Positions 21,681 to 33,300 of a stretch of DNA of 64,000 nucleotides are shown piece after piece. Position numbers and translations under genes: made by a program. The stretch covers positions 1-64,000 of the forward strand of contig LUGG01000055.1 of NCBI GenBank assembly GCA_001683735.1, read 5' to 3'. Under the pieces are notes generated by a model, which was not told the origin of the DNA, ran no database searches, and saw only the letters and a program-made list of their open reading frames with translations. The DNA is from Grifola frondosa. Taxonomy: Eukaryota > Basidiomycota > Agaricomycetes > Polyporales > Grifolaceae. Position 1 is the first letter of the stretch; each line of letters starts with the position of its first letter.

Positions 21681-22373
21681 TTAATTTATGATTTGATTAT
21701 CAATATTTTCAGAAGCAGAAGCAGAAGCAAATGGAAATGGATTATTATGATCTTCAACAGGTAATGGTATTGTACTAGTTGAAGTTATGCTATTTGAGGT
21801 ATTATCTATTTGTGTATTAGAACTTGCCGTATCTAATCTTAATACTTGACTTGTATTAATTCTAAAGGGACTACCACTATTTTTAAACCATTTTTTAAAT
21901 GTTTCATAAAGAAAAGTTATAGATGTTTGTGTTTCTACATCATTTGTATTAACTAGTGTTTGTGTTTCTACATTATTTGTATTAACTAGAGTTTGTGTTT
22001 CTATTTCATTTAAATCTTGTATTGTTTGAATTTCTTCATCTAAATAAATTGGATTATTTTCAACAGTATTTGTAATAGTATTATCAATAGTATCTTTTTC
22101 TTCATTTAGAATTGTATTATCTTTTTCTTCCTTAAAAAAATCTAAATAATATAATAATCCGCTTACAGTAATAGTACCTAAAGAACCAATTAGAACACCA
22201 CAAAGTATTAAATTATTAATATAAAAATTTGTAAATATCATTTGCATTTTTAATTTGTTATATATTTTATAAAAATATAGGATAAATTTAAAGTATAAAA
22301 AAGAGAAAATATCTCCAAGAATATACCTCCCTATAGTTAAGAAAAAAACCCTAAAAAAGGGTCTCCTTCTCAT
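21681..22373 (-). CDS. Membrane-anchored ORF with ETQTLVNTN repeats
   Basis: An uninterrupted frame. A likely start is the internal MIFTNFYINNLI (near 22240), because the preceding 45 residues are Arg- and Phe-rich and unlike the rest. One transmembrane segment (GVLIGSLGTITVSGLLYYL) is followed by an acidic region. Three near-copies of ETQT-LVNTN-(N/D)V follow, then a Ser/Thr-rich tail with ASASASENID. The layout resembles small accessory proteins of mitochondrial plasmids, but I cannot name it. It lies next to the dpo remnant, on the same strand. Confidence 0.5.
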   Translation of the reverse strand: MRRRPFFRVFFLTIGRYILGDIFSFLYFKFILYFYKIYNKLKMQMIFTNFYINNLILCGVLIGSLGTITVSGLLYYLDFFKEEKDNTILNEEKDTIDNTITNTVENNPIYLDEEIQTIQDLNEIETQTLVNTNNVETQTLVNTNDVETQTSITFLYETFKKWFKNSGSPFRINTSQVLRLDTASSNTQIDNTSNSITSTSTIPLPVEDHNNPFPFASASASENIDNQIIN

Positions 22374-22459
22374 TACTTCGTGTTATAAAAAATTAAGGTG
22401 CTCATTTACCCTATAACCACCCCCCCCCAGCCTTTCAGTAGAAATCTAACTGTTTGCTG

Positions 22460-22663
22460 TTATCGATCTATATACATTCCTCGGAAATTATTCATATAGG
22501 ATCTTATACCTCTACTATCCACAGCCAAATATCGGTTTGCTTCAACTAAAGATCGAGCAGTGTATATTAAGTTACCTTCTAAATCAAAAATTGAAATAAC
22601 ATTACCTGGATGTCTTTTTTTTAGTGTGGAATTAAAGATTGATTCATCCCATTTACTAAACAT
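22460..22663 (-). pseudogene. C-terminal piece of a homing endonuclease (NUMOD-like)
   Basis: MFSKWDESIFNSTLKKRHPG followed by NVISIFDLEGNLIYTARSLV, then a helix with YLAVDSRGIRSYM. This looks like the DNA-binding module found at the C-terminus of intron endonucleases. It begins right where the inverted atp6 fragment ends (IQAYV), so it looks like the start of an intron within that atp6 copy. Confidence 0.5.
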
Positions 22664-22665
22664 AA

Positions 22666-22819
22666 GCTTGAATAAGTGAACCAGCTAATTCAAGTGTCAT
22701 AATTGCTAAGAATAAAACAAATGGAATTAAAGTTAAGATAGCAAATAAAATAGAACTACTAAACATTTTATACAAGAAAATAGATAAGATTTTCATTAAT
22801 GTATGACCTGTTTCATGCT
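22666..22819 (-). pseudogene. atp6: Inverted atp6 internal-exon fragment
   Basis: On the minus strand it reads GHTLMKILSIFLYKMFSSS, then ILFAILTLIPFVLFLAIMTL and ELAGSLIQAYV. This matches the atp6 gene at about 15150-15305 with several differences (HTLMKILSIF versus HSLMKILATF; AGSLIQ versus AVSFIQ). Intron-like sequence flanks it on both sides: the endonuclease tail at 22460-22663 and a LAGLIDADG piece at 22920-23222. It is therefore an exon of an intron-containing atp6, not a simple copy of the local intronless gene. Confidence 0.85.
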
Positions 22820-22919
22820 CCTTTACCATTGGGTTTTATAACTAATTAAACAAAAGGCTAGGTGGTTAAAATACAAGGATTTAGAATAATTAAAAAATTT
22901 TTTTTTGTTTTTTTTTTTT

Positions 22920-23222
22920 CTAAATTGCTAGTTTCAATAGATAAATCAGTATAAAGTAGTGAATAATTATCTGATCAAACAGATCTAATATTATCAATAA
23001 TAAGTTGTTTATCCATACTAGTGTTAATTTTTTATTTTCTAACATATAATTAATTATATGTTTCCATTTAAAATAAAATATAGAATGTAAACCATAAGCA
23101 GGGTATTTATCAAAATGAGGAATAATAACTTTACTTAACTCTTCTTTATTGCTGACTCTATAATGAACTATATTTGGTTGTAAAAAAGGGATATGTATGA
23201 AAACCATAAAAGTTACTATCAT
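22920..23222 (-). pseudogene. LAGLIDADG endonuclease fragment
   Basis: Contains VHYRVSNKEELSKVIIPHFD then KYPAYGLHSIFYFKWKHII. This HFDKYP...K pattern is typical of the segment after the first LAGLIDADG motif (compare [11 protein letters not shown] in nad2 intron 1). Catalytic motifs are not present in the fragment. It lies upstream of the inverted atp6 exon on the same strand. Confidence 0.6.
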
Positions 23223-23224
23223 AT

Positions 23225-23829
23225 CTTACTACATATATGAAAATCATAAAAAGATATGGTAACCTTCCCTCTTCAATCCATAAATAAATAATCACTTGGC
23301 TTGTTAATAACTAAAGGTGTTAAATATTTTCTTCCCCCACCCCCCTACGGGGCCCTACGGGGAGGGGGGTGGTTCAATCTAGTCCTATTGGTTGCTTATT
23401 ATATTTTCCCAGCTTCAAAGAATGGTATTAATAAAATAAAAGTATCGATGTAGAAATCTACAAATTATATTTTGTGTTGATCAAGCCACATAGTTACATA
23501 AAATATATATCAAATATAAGGAAAATTGGTGTATTAGTTTAGATAATTTAATATTAATTAAAAAAAATGATAGCCCAACTTTATATACGGTAGAACGATT
23601 TTGTTGGCTCCTTCTAAATGCTTACAAACAAAAAAAAAACACATGTGTTAACTATGGCAACATCTCTCTCATAATATATAAATATTTAGTATTAAATATA
23701 TATACTCTGAAAATAACATATATAATAGGCTTCTCCCTTATTATTATTAAGAGCTTCAGTGGCTGCTTCTTTAATATAAATTATATTTCAAAGATAAAAA
23801 AAGATTTGCATTTCTATTGTATGATAATA
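23225..23829. other. Spacer with GC-rich hairpin
   Basis: At about 23331-23371 a GC-rich imperfect palindrome (CCCCCCTACGGGGCCCTACG then GGGAGGGGGGTGG) stands out; its units resemble the minisatellite at 20447-20520. No gene was recognised in the rest. Confidence 0.45.
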
Positions 23830-24840
23830 AACATAATTTTAAATATATTTTTTAATTATTTTTTAATTATTTTTGAAATATAAGATTTTATTTTATTATA
23901 AAATACATTATTATTATTTTCTAATAAATTAATAGTTATAGGTATATAATTATTATTATTAAAATTTTATCTTGAATAGCTTTAATAGTATTGGTTGTTT
24001 TAATAGTAACACTTAAAGATTTTAAAGATTTATAGAATCTCACTGGTATAGTTTTATATAATGTTTTACCATTAAAGATATCTTTAATTGAATGTGAAAT
24101 AATCTATTTATTTTTCTCCCGGCCGGCTCCTACGAATACTGATTTATCTATTCTATTGCCATTATTATCTAGATACCAATAACCATATTGTTTAATACCT
24201 AAGAAATAACCATCTACTCCCCCATTTAGTTCATTTTCATTAAACCTAATTCTCTACCTATAAATTTATCATCTATTTTTGTTAAAATAATGATAGAATC
24301 AGTATCAGTATAAACAGTACAGGTAATAATTTGAAAGTTATAATGTAAATTCTAGCATAAGCTGTAATTGCAGAAGCAAAAGCAACATTAGCCTTAACTA
24401 CACTTTAAAACTATATATTTCTTTATTTAGTGTTAGATTTAATTTTTTAATTAAAGAAGGATCAATATTTTTAACAATAAGAATAGAGCATATTTCATCA
24501 TCTATAAATAAAAAAGATTTAATTATATTAGTAGATAAATAATTAGGTAAATCTGATTTGGAATATATTAATTGTTTCAACTAATTCTTTTTTTTCTACC
24601 AAATATACCATATAAATTATTTAATAATAATTTAACAATCCATCTTTCACTTCTAGTACAATGAATTTTTCTTTTAAACATATCTTTAACAAATGCATTT
24701 AAAAGAAATCAATTTTACTTAATTTAAATATCTTCAATAATTTGAAATGCATAACCCAGTGGTAGTACTGCTTTTAATTATTAACTAAAATATGTAGAAC
24801 ACCATCTAGGAAATATTGTTTTTCCATTATATTTCAATTT
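23830..24840 (-). pseudogene. dpo: Decayed dpo remnant (palm region)
   Basis: Read on the minus strand across several frames: motif B KLLLNNLYGIFGRKKE near 24635-24590, and motif C TVYTDTDSIIIL near 24325-24290, followed by DDKFIGRELG and a stretch ending GYWYLDNNGNRIDKS near 24145. Stops and shifts are frequent. It is distinct from the dpo at 18813-21345, so another plasmid integration or an older copy is likely. Confidence 0.7.
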
Positions 24841-25164
24841 TCTTGAAATATAATGGTAATGATATTAATAAATTTACTAAATTTAAGTAAAAAAAAATAA
24901 ATTTTAATATTACGATATTAGACTTATATTTAATTAATTAGATAAATTATAATACTTAACTATAAGCTACTATTTCATAACCATTAATAAGTAGTATTTG
25001 ATGGTTAAATAAATAACGCATTTTTTATAAAAGAGTGTAAATGATATACATAGTTATGTATTAATTATGTATTTAGTCTACATCAGTTAAAAACGTGTTT
25101 CAAAGATAGTGTTTTCCTTTATATAACTTATATTAAAAAATAATTAAAATTCAAAAAAAAAAAT

Positions 25165-26150
25165 TAGGTGAAATATGTTACCTTAATTCTTATTATAATT
25201 TACAATTATTTGCTCTCCATGAAAAATAACTATCAATTATTGTTTGCTTATTCTCATAAAATAATAACTAATGATAAATTTCCTAATTTTTATTTTAGTG
25301 CTTTATTTTCTAATTCTTCTTTATTAAATAATAAAGTTAATAATAATAATAATATTTAATATTTTTAATGATCAGTATATCTATCCGGAGTTTAATAGTG
25401 ATTCTGAAAATATATCATATTCTAATAAAAAATATTTAATTATACTAAGTTTAAAAATAATAATACTAATAAGAATAATAAATTTCAGATCATTGAATCT
25501 CATAAGGAAAATTTAATAGATTATTCGCTGGTGGTTATAAAAGTTATTTAAATAATAATGTATTACTAGTTAATTTTAATTAATTAAATAATCTGGAAAG
25601 TTTAAAGGTTAGAATTAAATAAAAATTTTAAATAATTTAGAGTAGGGTTTACTTATTTCTTATTATTATTGGTAAAGTATAAAAAAAGGTATTACTAATG
25701 GAATAAATCTTATTTAATATATTATTAACAAAAAATGTTAATCTTAATTTATTATATCCTTTAATTCTTCGAAATATTATTAAATCTGAAATAGAATATA
25801 ATTTTTGTTAAAACTGAAGCTAATGTATGGATAGTTTTTTTTTTCATAACAAAAAGATGATTATAATAAGGCATTTTAACGCTGAGAGAAGAGATTAAAT
25901 TATTGAATTAAAGAAGTATTAGCCGAATATAATATTATAATTTAAAAGGATAAGAAAAAATCTATTCCTTATTTATATTTATAATGTGGAAGAATTCTCT
26001 GATATTAAACAATTCCCTACTAAAAATAGTATTTTAGATTTACCATCATTTATTAATTGAAAGATAGTAAAAAATAATTATACGAAAAATTACTTAATTC
26101 TAAAAATAATGGGCCATTCAATAAAACGGATATAGTTAATAAATTTTTAA
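25165..26150 (+). pseudogene. Heavily decayed coding remnant
   Basis: Short readable pieces are seen: LFAYSHKIITNDKFPNFYFS at 25225-25285, GGYKSYLNNNVLLVNF near 25530-25580, and EEFSDIKQFPTKNSILDLPS near 25990-26050. Frames change often and stops abound. The neighbourhood suggests plasmid polymerase debris, but no motif was recognised, so the origin is open. Confidence 0.3.
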
Positions 26151-26342
26151 ATCCTTTTTATAAATAATAATATTTATATTTTGTATTTTAATACTAGTAG
26201 TAATAATTTTAAAAAAAATTTTTTTTAATAAATAAATTTATTTTTAATTTTATAAATTATTTTTATGTATAAGAAACTGGTTAAAAAATAAAATTTTTAA
26301 TCTTGATAATAATTTAAAAAATTTATTTTTATAAGTATTTTA

Positions 26343-26411
26343 GGGTTAAGTTTACGGATGGTTCTGTAGTAGACCTGCAAATTATTTATAAGGTTCAATC
26401 CTTCTTAACTC
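26343..26411 (+). tRNA. tRNA-like sequence, possibly tRNA-Cys (GCA)
   Basis: The acceptor GGGTTAA pairs with TTAACTC (one G-T pair). The D stem TTAC/GTAG and the T arm AAGG-TTCAAT-CCTT are good. The loop CTGCAAA would give anticodon GCA, but the anticodon stem (AGAC against TTAT) pairs poorly. It is either a decayed tRNA or one damaged by sequence errors. Confidence 0.5.
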
Positions 26412-26831
26412 TATATTTAACTTTTTAATTATAGAAAGTTAATATTTAATTAAATAATTAGTGTAAAAATATTTTAAGTCTTAATAATACAATTATATTT
26501 GTTAAATTAAATCATTTATTTTGATTTTAATATACAAAAATTGTAATAATACACATTATTTTAATCATTTTTTATTTAAAAAAAATTTTTTATGGTTTAA
26601 TTATAATATTAAGGTTAAAGAGAATAGAATTTTAAAAAGCAATTTTGTTTTTAAATATATTTAATTGTCCTTTGGCTCTTAAGAAAAATTAAATAATTAT
26701 TCTGATTTTATAATAACTAGTTAATACAATATTTTATATCATTTTCTTTCCATAATTTATTTTCTTTTATCCTAAAAATTGAATAAATTTAATAAATAAA
26801 TAAATTAATTTTATATTGATAAAATTTTTTA

Positions 26832-26898
26832 ATTCTCTTAGTTTAATGAAGAACATCATTTCTAAAATGCAATTTTGGTTCGATTCCAAAAAGAGAAT
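26832..26898 (+). tRNA. tRNA gene, anticodon unclear (TCT Arg or CTA)
   Basis: The acceptor ATTCTCTT pairs with AAGAGAAT, and the T arm TTTGG-TTCGATT-CCAAA is perfect. The D arm AGTTTAATGAAGAACA is short. The anticodon arm CATCATTTCTAAAATGCA pairs only CAT/ATG around TTCTAAA, which would put CTA at the anticodon position. Shifting the loop by one gives TCT (Arg) but mispairs the stem. A missing G before CAT would give a perfect TGCAT/ATGCA stem. Arg(UCU) is the conventional expectation. Confidence 0.6.
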
Positions 26899-27330
26899 TC
26901 TTTATAAAATATAATCATAAATTATTATTTTACCTTATGGTAAATGGCTTTTTATTATTTTTTTAAGTTTTAATTATTGTTACAGTGTTTTTAAAAATAT
27001 AAAAAAAAATTTTTTTTTATAAACTTTTAATGTAATAATAATTAATTATTATCCTTTATTAGTTTTATATTGTTTATATCCTTAATATCCGATGCTTTTT
27101 TAAAATGCAGGAGAGTACTTTTTATTAAATTAAAAAAAAAATTTTTTTTTAATAATATGATATTCTGTTCTTGGATATATTTTTAATTTAATATTTAAAA
27201 AAATTTTATTTATGTATATAATATTTATAAAAATGATATAAAAAATATATATATGATATAAAATATATAAAAATAAAATAAAAAATAAAAAAAATGATAA
27301 TAATGATTTAATATTAATTATTTAAATCTA
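26899..27330. other. Spacer with A-run/T-run palindromes
   Basis: Two perfect palindromes of A9-10 followed by T9-10 lie near 27001-27020 and 27128-27150, with others at 26205 and in the tRNA region near 62164 and 62558. The last 150 bases before nad1 are almost pure A/T. Confidence 0.5.
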
Positions 27331-30300
27331 TTGATTAATTTAATAGATGTATTATTAATTTTATTGCCTGTTTTACTTTCAGTTGCTTTTATGACTATTG
27401 TAGAACGAAAACAATTAGCAGCACACCAACGAAGAGTAGGTCCTAATACTGTAGGTAGAGAAAACAAATATTTAAAAAATTTATGTCAAACAAAAAGTTT
27501 TATCATAGTTCTGTTGATGGCAATAATGATTTTTTTAATGCTTTATATAAAAATAAAATAGCTCCCGTTAAACTATTTGACTTAGAGGTTGTTGATACTT
27601 GTTATAATTTAACTTCTACTGAACAAAGAGTCTTGTTCTTTAATAATTTTAAAGATAAAGGAGGAATTTATTTATTTCAATATAAAGAGGATCAAAGTAT
27701 TTATTATATAGGAAGAGCTAAAAACTTTAAAACTAGATTAAATCTTCATTTAAGAACTAAAGTCACAGATAAATTCCATTTATTTGCTAATTTAGTCGGT
27801 TGGGATAAATTTAATTTTTCTATAGTTGAGATTTGTAATCTTAATACTCAACAAGAAAGAGAAAATTTTAAAAAATTATTTACCTTTATTAAATACTGTT
27901 TTAAAAGTAATTTTAGTTAATCTTAAATATATGATACTTTATATGGTAAATTAAAAGCCAAAACAAGAGAATTTAGAATTTAACAATAAACACATTGGTA
28001 TAACAATATATGTTTATACTTATAATAATGATCAAATAAGTAAAAATTTTATTAAGTATGATAGTATTAATACTTTAAGTAAAGATATTAATGTATCTAG
28101 AGAAACTATAAAAATATATCTAAATACACATGTGCCTTTTAATAACCACTTATTTTTCACTGATGTTATAAATTATTTTAACATAATTAATGATTTAATA
28201 TGTTAAGCTAAAAAAGGATTAAATCTTAACAGAACTTTACCTAAAAAGTATTAGTTAATAACGTAAATGGTGAAATATTACATTTTTAATAAAAAGAAGA
28301 GCAGCTGCTAGATTCTTAAATGTTCAATCACAAACTATAACAAACCATATAGATACGTGGAGCCAACAAAAGTGGTGTGAAAGGTTACTATTTGTTCAGT
28401 AAAGAGTTAAATTATATTGAAAAAGAAAAATTTATTAAAGTGTCTAGTTTAAGAAAAACTAACAATTGCGAGGTTTGGTTATATGACGCTAATAATTTAG
28501 ATTCAATTTATGGTACATTTAATAGTATGCAAAAAGCTGCTGATCATTTTAATGTAGACTATAGATCAATTTTAAGACATTTAGATACAAATAAAGCTAC
28601 TATCAAAAATGATAAATTAGTTTTATTCTTTCTTAGCTAAAAAAATTGACATTAGAAGATATTAAAAATATTAAAATAGAAAATATTAAAAATGAAACTG
28701 AAAATTATGGATTTATAAAAAAATTAATAACGAATTAGTTTTAATTAATAATAATCAACCTACCTTTAATTCAATATTGTAGTTGCTAAAGAGTTAAAAA
28801 TTAGTCATAAAACTATTGCTAAATATTTAGACAAAATAAATCTTACAATAATCTATTATTTTATAGTAAAAAACTTTAAATAAATTGATATATATTTTTT
28901 AATTATTTTATCGGGAAGGATTGAGAATCCTTCTTTAGCCTAAAAGTGGAAGTGAACCTTCTGCTATAAATCATCAAATTGCGGGGAACCCTTAAAGCTA
29001 TTTCAACTAAGTAAATATAGTAATATATTTATGGCTCAGGTAATGACTCGGGGTATAGTAAAATCGAAATAGATGTACGAAAGGAAATAGGAAATCCGCA
29101 GCCAAGTGCCATAATAATTATTTAATTATATCAGTGTTATATGGTATGCAGTTCATCGACTAAAAGGTGGTTGGCAATATTAATATTGCTTAAGATATAG
29201 TCAGACCCTATTCGAAAGAATAAAAAATTATAATATATATATTATTATAATATAAATGGATAGTTAAATATTAACTATTTAGGGAGAACGTCTTCTAACT
29301 CTGCCTGTATTACGAAAGTAAATGGCAAAAGGAAGAGCATTTGTATTACGGTATATTACAACCATTAAAAATTGAGTGGCATTTTAATTATAATTAAGTG
29401 CACAATAATACCAGAGCATGATTACTCATTAATAATTAATTAGATACTATGCTCTCGGTTGTGTTATTTAATAAATTTAAATTGAAAAATGAAACTATAT
29501 GCTGAAAAAACTAACTATTTACTTTGTGTAGGAATAAATAAGGTACTATTAAAAAAGTAGTTAAAAACTTTATTTTTAGTCAATCAGCAGAAAAATTTTA
29601 ATTCTCAACGATTACACGTTTCACATTACTTTTTATTCTTTTGTTTTTTTAGTAATGATGATATAATCTGTCACCTTATTATAGGTTAGTCAATTTTATT
29701 TTGTATTTTTTATTTCTACTTTTCTTGATTTTATGTTGCACTTACATTTATGTATTTTATTCGCTAGAAAATATGAATTCCCTATGTATTTCTTTAAATT
29801 TATTTATAAAATATAATCCGGCTGATATTTACAAATTTATAATTAAAAATAAATCTTGGCCTTTTTTTCAACGTTTTAAAAAACATACAAGTTTAGATCA
29901 TTATAAAAATTGTTCTTCGTATTCATAAGAAAGAAAAAGACTTTCTTAAATTTAGGAAAAAATGGAAAGGTAAATCAGGTATATATAAATTAACCTTTTT
30001 ACCTTGTAGAATTTTTACGTATTTTGGATCTTCAAAAGATCTTGGAGAACGATTTAAATATCATTATTATAATACTTCTAAAGAAAAATCTTTTTTAGCT
30101 CTTTTTATTAAAACATTTGGTTGGGATTGCTTTGGAGTTACAGTAGTTGAACAGGTACCATTGGATTATTTAGAACAAAGAGAAAATTGGTACTTACAAA
30201 CCTTTATGCCTCTTCTTAATATGCAAATAAGATCTAACACAGATCCTCGTTAATCTGGGTTATCGCCAATAACTAAACTTAAAATTAGTCAGTCGTTATT

Positions 30301-33300
30301 GGGAAAAAAACACACTCTATTATAAAGCCCTAAATGGATAGAGAGACAACTCGAATAAAAATTAGTCAAAATCGATCAGGTGACAAAAATTATTGGTATG
30401 GTAAAATTTTACCATCTGTAATTCTAGATGCTGCAGCAGAAATTAAGGGAACTAAGGTTTATGCTTACGACAGTGATACTTTTTCTTTAGAAAACGGTAA
30501 ACCATTTAGAAGTTTACGTTCTACTATAAAAATGTTACCTGTTTCAATGTATAAATTACCTTTAGTTTTAGATACAGGTTTATAATACAAAGGATATTAC
30601 TATTTAACTACACCTCAATCATTTAAGCCAAATTAAAAAAATGTACTCTTCCTTTAGGATCGTATGCGGTATAATCATTTCTGATCGATTATCTGCATTC
30701 CGGTCCTTATTAATATTCGCGCTTGTTAAAGGTCTTTTTTAATTAATTAATCGGAGGAATAGAAGGTCGGTTGATAAAAAATGTTCCCAATAGAAAAAGT
30801 TATAAAAAAATAAAAATATACAATAATGCTCATCATTAGTAAGGTTGACGTCAGTGATGCTCTTAAATTAATTCTTAAAGAAACTGTAATACCTTCTCAA
30901 TCTAATAAAGTTTTATTTTATTTAGCACCTATTTCTACTTTAATTTTTAGTTTATTAGGTCAAAAAAATTATCCTGGCTTAATTAAAATTTCACTAAATG
31001 CTAGAAGATTAAAAATTATATATTTTTAAAGGTTTTTAAATAAGAATTTACAAATAAACCTAAAAAATTAACTAGCAGGCTTATGACTATATTTAGTTAG
31101 CCTCAGAGACTATACGTGAAATATAGTATACTAAAATATAATTTTAGTTTACTGATCTTATATTAAAGATAAGATTTAAAAAAAGAAATAGTCCAAATTT
31201 CTTAGCTAGCAGAATATTTTAGAAATTGTTAATCAAATATTATTTTTTGGTATAATGTTAATAGAATTAAATTTAAACACCGGTCAATATTTGATTTTTC
31301 CTATTGATTTTTATTCAATTCCTTAGTTAAGCAACAGTATAAATCTTGTGTTACTAAGTAACAGATGTAGATTATATTCTAATCAACCATCATGGTCATT
31401 AACGAGTAAAAGGACCTAAAACTCCAACTAGATCTTACTTATTTACTAGTTTCATCTTTTTAGTTAATGTAAGGAGATTTAAGTGCATAAAAACTAGTTT
31501 AAATTGTAATACTAGACTACGATTTTATATGTCTGCTATAAACAGATATTATATTAATCATTTATATAATAATTTTTTCTATGTATGTTAAAACTCCTCC
31601 TAAAGAAATTAACAGGAAATTTAATAAAAAAACTACAGGGTTAAATACTTACATATATTTTTCTACTTTAAAGTACTCTCTTTTTAATTGGATAATAGAA
31701 GATTTTTATGTTAAAAATTTAACAAAAACATAAAAATTGTACCTTTAAATACCTACCAAAAATTAACAGTAGTAGGTTTAGCTCATTGGAATATGGATGA
31801 TGGTTCTTATAATAAAATTAAAGGTAAAATCACATTGTCTACAGATTCTTATTCTAAGGAAGACGTATTACGTTTAATTTTAATTTTAACATACAAATTT
31901 AATTTGTCTTGTGGTTTTTTTAATTATAACACCAAAGGAAAAAATACTGCTTATCGAATACGTATTAACAAATCATCTATTACCACCTTCTTTAATCTTG
32001 TTAATTAAACCCCATGTTATTCCTTCAATGTTATATAAATTAGGTCTTTAATAACTGTAAAATGGTTACTTAATTTTATTTAATTATATAATATTTAATA
32101 AAACAATAATTTTAAAATAACCTATTAATAGCTAGCTAAGAAATATTGTGGGGTATTATACCTTTTGGTCAAGGGTTAACTCTTTTTGATTTTCCTTTAG
32201 GTCTATTATATACTTTAGCTTTATCTTCTTTAGGTGTATATGGAATTTTATTTGCAGGTTGGTCTGCTAACTCATATTAGGGTCTAAATATTTATTTTTA
32301 CTATACTTCATTTTTCTCCTTATCTTGTCTTTAAGCAAATAATTACCTAAAATGGAGCCAACAATAGTATAAAATATTATTTTGCAATAAACTATATGCT
32401 AGAAGGTATATTTTATATATTTTATATTTTATTGCTCTCCTCCCTTACCCCTTACCCGTACGGGAGGGGAGGAGGGCAAAATACTTTATATAGGAAAGGC
32501 AAAAGATTTCACTATTTATATTAAAAAAAAAATAATTAATTCTTACTTATAAAATAAGTGAAAATAGAATTAAATTTAATTTAATATATTGAAATTTTTT
32601 AAAATTTAATATTAAAAATATAAGTTATAATAACTAGCAGGAAATTATCTTTATGTTTCCTCAACGATCATACGTTTATAAAGCATAATATTGATAAAAA
32701 ATATCTTTTCAAATGTATCTTGTTAAAAGACATGATCTAGTGTTAATAACATATAATAAATATATCAAATTTACCACATGTGGAAAAACTATTAATGTTA
32801 TGGCTGTAGTAATTATAAAACAAAAATGTTTTTTTTATGTTTTTAATATTGCTAAAACAAATAAAATTACTATTGCGCAAGTATCAACCGTGTAAAAATA
32901 ATTCTTTATTATCTTCTACTACACCTTTATTTTGTTCTAGAGCTAAAACGCTAAAAAATGGTAACTCTGTAAATAGAATTACATGGTCTTTAATTAAAAT
33001 TTTAAGGCAAAATAGTAATCAAGCGTGTTCTATCTTTGTGAAATAAATCTCTTCATTGTCTATTTTTAAATTATTTTTGAACGATATAAAATATAATGTC
33101 CAGAAACAAAATTAGATTGTTTATTGTTTCATGAAGAAGAAAATATAAATTTATTTAGAAAAGAATTAACTAAAAAATCTGTTATTTATATGTAAAAATA
33201 TAAACACGATGATAAATTATTTTATATAGGAAAAATCTTTTGATCTTTCAACAAGATATCATTTTTATAGATCTTCTCTAGCTAAAAATAGACTTAGCTA

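Noticed and set aside
31316..31330. CCTTAGTTAAGC as another split CTAG site
   Set aside because: The protein frame on both sides is too decayed to show that removing the hexamer rejoins anything.
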